From Calditrichota bacterium (GTDB lineage Bacteria > Electryoneota > RPQS01): 10,220 bases of DNA. A program made the translations under genes and the position numbers. The notes beneath the pieces are model-generated. The model saw nothing but the letters and a program-made list of their open reading frames with translations. It was not told the origin of the DNA and searched no databases. The first letter of the stretch is position 1, and each line of letters begins with the position of its first letter. The DNA lies in contig JAGVEU010000221.1 in the NCBI GenBank assembly GCA_020057985.1, forward strand, positions 1 to 10,220, written 5' to 3'. This document shows, one piece after another, positions 6,352 through 10,220 of the stretch.

Positions 6352-7432
6352 TATAATCAATGGCATTCACGGTTGGTACTTTGGGCCTGAAGTCATCGCC
6401 GAGGCAAATCGAAAGGGCCAGATGCTCACCATGGACTATGAGCTCGGTCGGAGTTGTCCTCTCCGATGCATCTACTGCTATCGAACCGATGATTCTCGGG
6501 ACGAGCAGAAAGACCTGCTTGATACCACTATCTGGAAGCATGTAGTAGATGACGCCAGGGAACTTGGTGTGCAGTCCGTCAAGCTGATTGGCGGTGGCGA
6601 AATCACACAAGAGCCGGATTTTCGGGAAGCTATGGAGTACATTGCTGGCAAAGGAATGATCGTAGTCTTGTTCACTGCCGGGACAGTGCTTGGGAATGAC
6701 AACTACTGTCGGAAGTTGCACAAAATGAGTAGTCGCGAACTAGCGCAATGGATGTATGACCTGGGAATGTCCGTGTTCATCAAAGTCGACAGTCTCAATC
6801 ATGAGCTCCAGGACAAGATCGCCGGCTTCGATGGCTTCGCTGTTATAAGGGACCGGGCCTTGGAACTCCTAATAGATGTAGGTTTTAACAAGCCTAACCC
6901 GACGCGTTTAGGTCTTGAGGTGAATGTTAGTCGGCATAACATTCACGAAATCATGGACATCTATGCACTCCGGACCAAGTTCAATGTCTATGAGGACGTA
7001 GTGGTTTCAATGCCTTGCGATGCCCTTCAGCGAAACAAGGACTATGATATCACATATGATCAGAAGAGAGATCTGTACCGAAGCATCTACGCGTTTAACC
7101 AGGAGCATGGTATTCCGTACGAGTTCATTTCACCATTCATCGGCGGACTCGTCTGCTCGCAGCTGGGGAACGGCCTCTATGTGACGAATCGCGGCGACGT
7201 CTTTCATTGCCCAGGTTCTTTCGTACATTTGGGGAATGTGAAGGATGTGTCTCTCAAAGGGATTTGGAAGCAGTTCAGCGAGAAGGAAAAGTACCATGGC
7301 ACATATTTCTGCCCTTTTCGAGAAGACGCGGGGATCTTTCCTGCGCACTTGGTGGAAGAGCTAAGGGCGGAACTCGAATCGCATCGTGTAACTGCTGGAA
7401 CCAAAGTTGGCGATCGTACAAATACTGCTTAA
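6344..7432 (+). CDS. Radical SAM enzyme with reduced SPASM/Twitch-like C-terminus
   Basis: This 362-residue protein carries the radical SAM signature C38-x3-C42-x2-C45 (SCPLRCIYCYR), which binds the 4Fe-4S cluster used to split S-adenosylmethionine into a 5'-deoxyadenosyl radical. It also has the GGGE SAM-binding motif at 83-86 and a (beta/alpha)-barrel pattern after it. The C-terminus shows C271-x12-G-x4-C289 and a later C323, the start of a SPASM-type auxiliary cluster site, without the dense CxxC...C run of a full SPASM domain; a Twitch-like single extra cluster is therefore likely. The region GLYVTNRGDVFHCPG and the closing FVHLGNVKDVSLKGIW are typical of SPASM peptide-modifying and small-molecule enzymes. 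GAGGG at 6333-6337 lies 6 nt before ATG 6344. It overlaps the methyltransferase by 8 nt and livH by 26 nt. The substrate is unknown: peptide maturation is a common role for the family, but no clear precursor peptide is present. Confidence 0.88.
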   Translation: MNDIINGIHGWYFGPEVIAEANRKGQMLTMDYELGRSCPLRCIYCYRTDDSRDEQKDLLDTTIWKHVVDDARELGVQSVKLIGGGEITQEPDFREAMEYIAGKGMIVVLFTAGTVLGNDNYCRKLHKMSSRELAQWMYDLGMSVFIKVDSLNHELQDKIAGFDGFAVIRDRALELLIDVGFNKPNPTRLGLEVNVSRHNIHEIMDIYALRTKFNVYEDVVVSMPCDALQRNKDYDITYDQKRDLYRSIYAFNQEHGIPYEFISPFIGGLVCSQLGNGLYVTNRGDVFHCPGSFVHLGNVKDVSLKGIWKQFSEKEKYHGTYFCPFREDAGIFPAHLVEELRAELESHRVTAGTKVGDRTNTA

Positions 7433-8267
7433 CGCGGTTATCGCAGCCTCGCTATATGCCCTTGTAGGGGCAGGCTTTGCGTTGATCTTTCGGACAAGCA
7501 AGTTCTTTCACTTCGCGCACGCGGCGACATTCACAGCGGGCGCTTACCTTACATACACGTTCAAGCAGATCGTTGGCTTGTCGCTTCCCATCTCGGTGGT
7601 GTTTTCTTTGATCGGTTGCGGAATTGTCGGTTTGCTGATGAGCAGGCTCCTGTTCCTTCCCCTTAGGCGTCGAGGAGCTTCGTCGTTGGTGCTGCTACTG
7701 TCCTCTTTGGGGCTGTACGTGATCTTACAGAACTCGATATCTCTGATTTACGGTGATCACATAAAGAGCATCCGTGATGCCAAAGTCGTCGAAGGAATAC
7801 CAATATTTGGAGCGCGAATCACTGAGATACAGATTGCCGCTATCCTGGGCGCGGCTGTTCTCATCTTTCTGCTTCACACCGGACTCCGTTACACAGGCGC
7901 TGGCAAAGCACTGCGAGCCGTAGCCAGCAACCCAACACTCGCCAAGCTTGTTGGGGTCGACAGCAATCTCGTGGTTCAGTTGGCTTTTGTCGCTGGATCT
8001 GTCCTAGCTGGTGCAGCGGGAATACTGGTGGCATTGGACATAGATATGACCCCTTCCATGGGCATGTTGATGCTGATGATGGGAGTAGTGGCGGTCATTA
8101 TCGGAGGAGTACGAAGCTTAGTCGGCATTGCGTTCGGTGCTCTGCTTCTAGGAGCCGCTCAGAACTTAGGCACTTGGCTTGTCAGCTCCCAATGGCAGGA
8201 TGCGATCGCGTTTGCAATTCTAGTTGTCTTTCTGCTAGTTCGACCCCGCGGATTTGTTGGGGGGTAG
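7407..8267 (+). CDS. livH: Branched-chain amino acid ABC transporter permease (LivH-like)
   Basis: The 286-residue membrane protein is a LivH-family inner-membrane permease, which with LivM forms the translocation channel. The N-terminus has the usual LNAVIAASLYALVGAGFALIF start, and FRTSKFFHFAHAATFTAGAYL matches the family's G-x-x-N-x-A-H-G-x-x-x-M region, with Phe-Ala-His at the key position. About eight hydrophobic helices follow. The ATPase-coupling (EAA-like) loop is GAGKALRAVASNPTLAKLVGVD (about 164-185), and the protein ends in VRPRGFVGG as LivH/LivM proteins often do. TTG 7407 is the only reasonable start that gives the full first helix; GGA at 7397-7399 lies 7 nt before it. It begins 26 nt inside the radical SAM gene, which implies translational coupling and argues that the enzyme and the importer are one unit. 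Confidence 0.9.
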   Translation: MAIVQILLNAVIAASLYALVGAGFALIFRTSKFFHFAHAATFTAGAYLTYTFKQIVGLSLPISVVFSLIGCGIVGLLMSRLLFLPLRRRGASSLVLLLSSLGLYVILQNSISLIYGDHIKSIRDAKVVEGIPIFGARITEIQIAAILGAAVLIFLLHTGLRYTGAGKALRAVASNPTLAKLVGVDSNLVVQLAFVAGSVLAGAAGILVALDIDMTPSMGMLMLMMGVVAVIIGGVRSLVGIAFGALLLGAAQNLGTWLVSSQWQDAIAFAILVVFLLVRPRGFVGG

Positions 8268-8269
8268 CG

Positions 8270-9151
8270 ATGCAATACCTGTTACACATTCTGATTCTCA
8301 TCGGCATCTATGTCATACTGTCATCATCACTGAATCTAGTTGCTGGATATGCTGGACTCATTTCAGTCGCTCACGCGAGCTTCTTTGCTGTTGGTGCTTA
8401 TGCGGCCGCACTTTTGTCTGTGCATTTTGGTTCACCGCTGATTGTGAACCTCCTCTGCGCAGCATTGTTGGCGGCACTGTGTAGTCTTCTAATAGGCTTC
8501 CCATCGTTACGCATCCGAGACGACTATTTTGTCATCGCGACATTTGGCTTCCAAGTACTGACCTTCAGCGTGTTGAACAACTGGGTTAAACTGACTCGTG
8601 GCCCCCTCGGGATTCCTGGAATTCCTAGAGCTTCCCTGTTTGGGTGGGAGGTTTCTTCCCAATTCGAGTTTCTCGTGGTTGTAACCGTTTTGTCGCTTGC
8701 TACCATTTGGTGCTGCAAGGTCATTTCGGAATCTCCGTACGGGAGAGTTCTGAAAGCAATACGAGAGGATGAAATGTTCGCCACAGCAGCAGGGAAAAAC
8801 GTTGCGGCCTTTAAGATTTCGGCCTTCGCGTTTGCAGGGGGCCTCGCATCTATTGGTGGAGTGCTGTATGCACATTATATCAGCTTTGTGGATCCTTCTA
8901 GCTTCACCGTAATGGAATCGATCTTCATATTGTCTATAGTTATCATCGGAGGAGCTGGTAGCTTGTTGGGACCGGTCGTTGGCGCTGTGCTTCTTGTTTC
9001 CTTGCCGGAGGCTTTGCGTCTAATAGGACTTCAGAGTGCAATTGCCGCCAACGTGAGGCAGATTCTATATGGTGGGTTGCTACTTGCTTTTATGTTGTGG
9101 CGCCCCAGAGGACTACTGGGACGATTTTCTTTCGAGAAGGACGTGCATTAG
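8270..9151 (+). CDS. livM: Branched-chain amino acid ABC transporter permease (LivM-like)
   Basis: This 293-residue protein is the second permease of the importer. It shows the LivM hallmarks: SLNLVAGYAGLISVAHASFFAVGAYAAA after the first helix, FPSLRIRDDYFVIATFGF (about 77-94), TRGPLGIPGIP (about 109-119), and the coupling loop SPYGRVLKAIREDEMFATAAG (about 155-175), which docks on the ATPases. The C-terminus ends in WRPRGLLGRF. ATG 8270 is chosen because a GGGGG run (8260-8264) lies 5 nt before it and it starts 2 nt after the livH stop; upstream in-frame codons would lie inside livH. At about 293 residues it is in the usual size range without the N-terminal extension of E. coli LivM. Its stop overlaps the livG start by 1 nt. 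Confidence 0.9.
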   Translation: MQYLLHILILIGIYVILSSSLNLVAGYAGLISVAHASFFAVGAYAAALLSVHFGSPLIVNLLCAALLAALCSLLIGFPSLRIRDDYFVIATFGFQVLTFSVLNNWVKLTRGPLGIPGIPRASLFGWEVSSQFEFLVVVTVLSLATIWCCKVISESPYGRVLKAIREDEMFATAAGKNVAAFKISAFAFAGGLASIGGVLYAHYISFVDPSSFTVMESIFILSIVIIGGAGSLLGPVVGAVLLVSLPEALRLIGLQSAIAANVRQILYGGLLLAFMLWRPRGLLGRFSFEKDVH

Positions 9152-9912
9152 TGTCTACCAAGGTGTGGTTTTCTGTCAAGGATGTTCGCAAGAGCTTTGG
9201 TGGCGTTCTTGCCTTGGATGGGGTCTCTTTCAAGCTCAGTCGAGGAGAAATCTTGGGCCTAGTTGGACCCAACGGAGCAGGAAAAACCACATTGTTCAAT
9301 GTCATCAGTGGCTTTGACGCACCGGACTGCGGGAGGATTAACTTGTCTGGGACCGAGCTCGTCGGTCTGCCTCCATACCTTATTGCTTTGGCGGGCCTTG
9401 TCAGAACGTTTCAGGTACCGAGACTAATTGAGAATCTGACCGTGATTGAAAACGTGCTCTTGTTTTGCAAGAGCCAGCCGGGAGAGAGACTGCGAAACGT
9501 CTTTTTCAGTAACGCTAGGTTGAAAGCGTTTGAAACCGAGATCGCAGAGAAGGCAAAGGATCTTCTTCAGAAGGCTGGCCTTGGGGATAAGATGCTCAGT
9601 CCGGCTAGTGAGCTATCGTACGGTCAGCTGAAGCTGTTGACTATTGCCTGCTGCATAGCCTCCGATTCTGACTTACTGCTTCTTGATGAACCAATTGCAG
9701 GTGTTGCTCCTGTCATGATCGACCGCATACTGGAGATGATCTCCGATTTACGTTCCGCCGAAAAGTCAGTTATTTTAATTGAGCATAACATGGATGCAAT
9801 CATGCATGTGTGCAGTCGTGTTCTCTTTCTCGACGTTGGTTCTGTAGTCTGCGATGGCGTTCCCTCTGACATCAGAAGCAATTCGAGAGTTATTGACGCC
9901 TATTTGCGATGA
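9151..9912 (+). CDS. livG: Branched-chain amino acid ABC transporter ATP-binding protein (LivG-like)
   Basis: The 253-residue protein is the larger of the two ATPases that power the LivHM permease. In order it has Walker A GPNGAGKTT (39-47), a Q-loop with RTFQ (Gln88), the LivG-type insertion about 100-150, signature LSYGQ (155-159), Walker B LLLLDE (175-180) and the H-loop EHNMD (His212). LSYGQ in place of LSGGQ is normal for this subfamily. The residues after it (LKLLTIACCIA) are less usual, because the position commonly filled by Arg in the ARAL stretch is Cys. Start is GTG 9151, whose G is also the last base of the livM stop (TAGTG); AAGGA at 9137-9141 serves as ribosome site 9 nt upstream. 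In-frame upstream codons lie inside livM. An 11-nt gap leads to livF. Confidence 0.92.
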   Translation: MSTKVWFSVKDVRKSFGGVLALDGVSFKLSRGEILGLVGPNGAGKTTLFNVISGFDAPDCGRINLSGTELVGLPPYLIALAGLVRTFQVPRLIENLTVIENVLLFCKSQPGERLRNVFFSNARLKAFETEIAEKAKDLLQKAGLGDKMLSPASELSYGQLKLLTIACCIASDSDLLLLDEPIAGVAPVMIDRILEMISDLRSAEKSVILIEHNMDAIMHVCSRVLFLDVGSVVCDGVPSDIRSNSRVIDAYLR

Positions 9913-9923
9913 CCGGGTGATTT

Positions 9924-10220
9924 GTGCTTGTTGTGAGAGATCTTGAGTCCGGATATGGAAAAAAGCAAGTTCTGTTTGGCGTATCCGTTGACGTTGCGGA
10001 GAACCTGATTCTTGCCGTCATCGGCCCCAACGGCTCAGGCAAGTCAACACTGCTTAAGGTGATAGCGGGTCTCCTTCCGGTGTGGTCGGGCCAGGCATAT
10101 TTCGGCGCGTTTGACCTATGTGGTTCACACACATCGAGGAACGTTCGAGCTGGCATTGCTCTCATCCCTCAGGGAATGCGGGTTTTCCCCGACCTAAACG
10201 TGAAGGAAAACTTCGACGTC
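9924..10220 (+). CDS. livF: Branched-chain amino acid ABC transporter ATP-binding protein (LivF-like), cut by window end
   Basis: Ninety-nine codons of the second ATPase are visible. The start VLVVRDLESGYGKKQVLF is the standard LivF opening. Walker A GPNGSGKST is at 34-42 and the Q-loop with LIPQGMRVFPDLNVKEN at about 80-96; the latter matches the LivF type (PQG-x-R-x-FP-x-L-x-V-x-E-N) and separates it from LivG. The signature and Walker B lie beyond the window. GTG 9924 is the first possible start after the in-frame TGA at 9918-9920 and gives the normal N-terminal length; GTG 9933 is the alternative. The upstream GGGTG (9915-9919) is close, 4 nt away. With this gene the importer has its full set of parts. 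Confidence 0.9.
   Translation, partial: MLVVRDLESGYGKKQVLFGVSVDVAENLILAVIGPNGSGKSTLLKVIAGLLPVWSGQAYFGAFDLCGSHTSRNVRAGIALIPQGMRVFPDLNVKENFDV

Overview
The window is accessory DNA from a bacterium of moderate GC content (about 50% by eye). A clue to lineage is the last 29 codons of a dockerin-type protein at the left edge (…VDISDVVYLISYIF…GGPAPC…). Dockerin tails of this style are frequent in secreted proteins of candidate phyla of the FCB/Zixibacteria type. That placement is a guess from one short tail.

Layout, left to right. (1) 1-338: the dockerin tail, two inverted repeats, and on the minus strand a 3' piece of a tRNA gene (anticodon arm, T arm, 3' acceptor strand and CCA, but no 5' half). 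This is what an integrative element leaves at one end after inserting into a tRNA gene, so the DNA to the right is probably island DNA. (2) About 339-1864: roughly 1.5 kb with no gene I can support, apart from an 11-nt-spaced tandem repeat next to the tRNA piece. (3) 1865-2104: a good sigma-70-like promoter and a structured leader with a small, doubtful ORF. (4) 2105 to the right edge: a tightly packed, apparently single transcription unit, all on the plus strand.

The operon encodes a complete branched-chain/hydrophobic amino acid (LIV/HAAT family) ABC importer: lipoprotein binding protein (livJ-like), two permeases (livH, livM), and two ATPases (livG, and livF cut by the window end). Between the binding protein and the permeases sit three genes that are not normal parts of such an importer: a 762-residue protein with four predicted membrane helices, a coiled coil and a large C-terminal region of unknown family; a class I SAM-dependent methyltransferase; and a radical SAM enzyme with a reduced SPASM/Twitch-like C-terminus. 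Spacing is tight throughout (8-nt, 26-nt and 1-nt overlaps; gaps of 32, 6, 2 and 11 nt), so these genes are probably co-expressed with the transporter.

The main point of interest is this combination: an amino acid-type importer built around a radical SAM enzyme, a methyltransferase and a large membrane coiled-coil protein. A reasonable inference is uptake and/or sensing of a small molecule coupled to its radical and methyl modification. The substrate and product cannot be read from the sequence.
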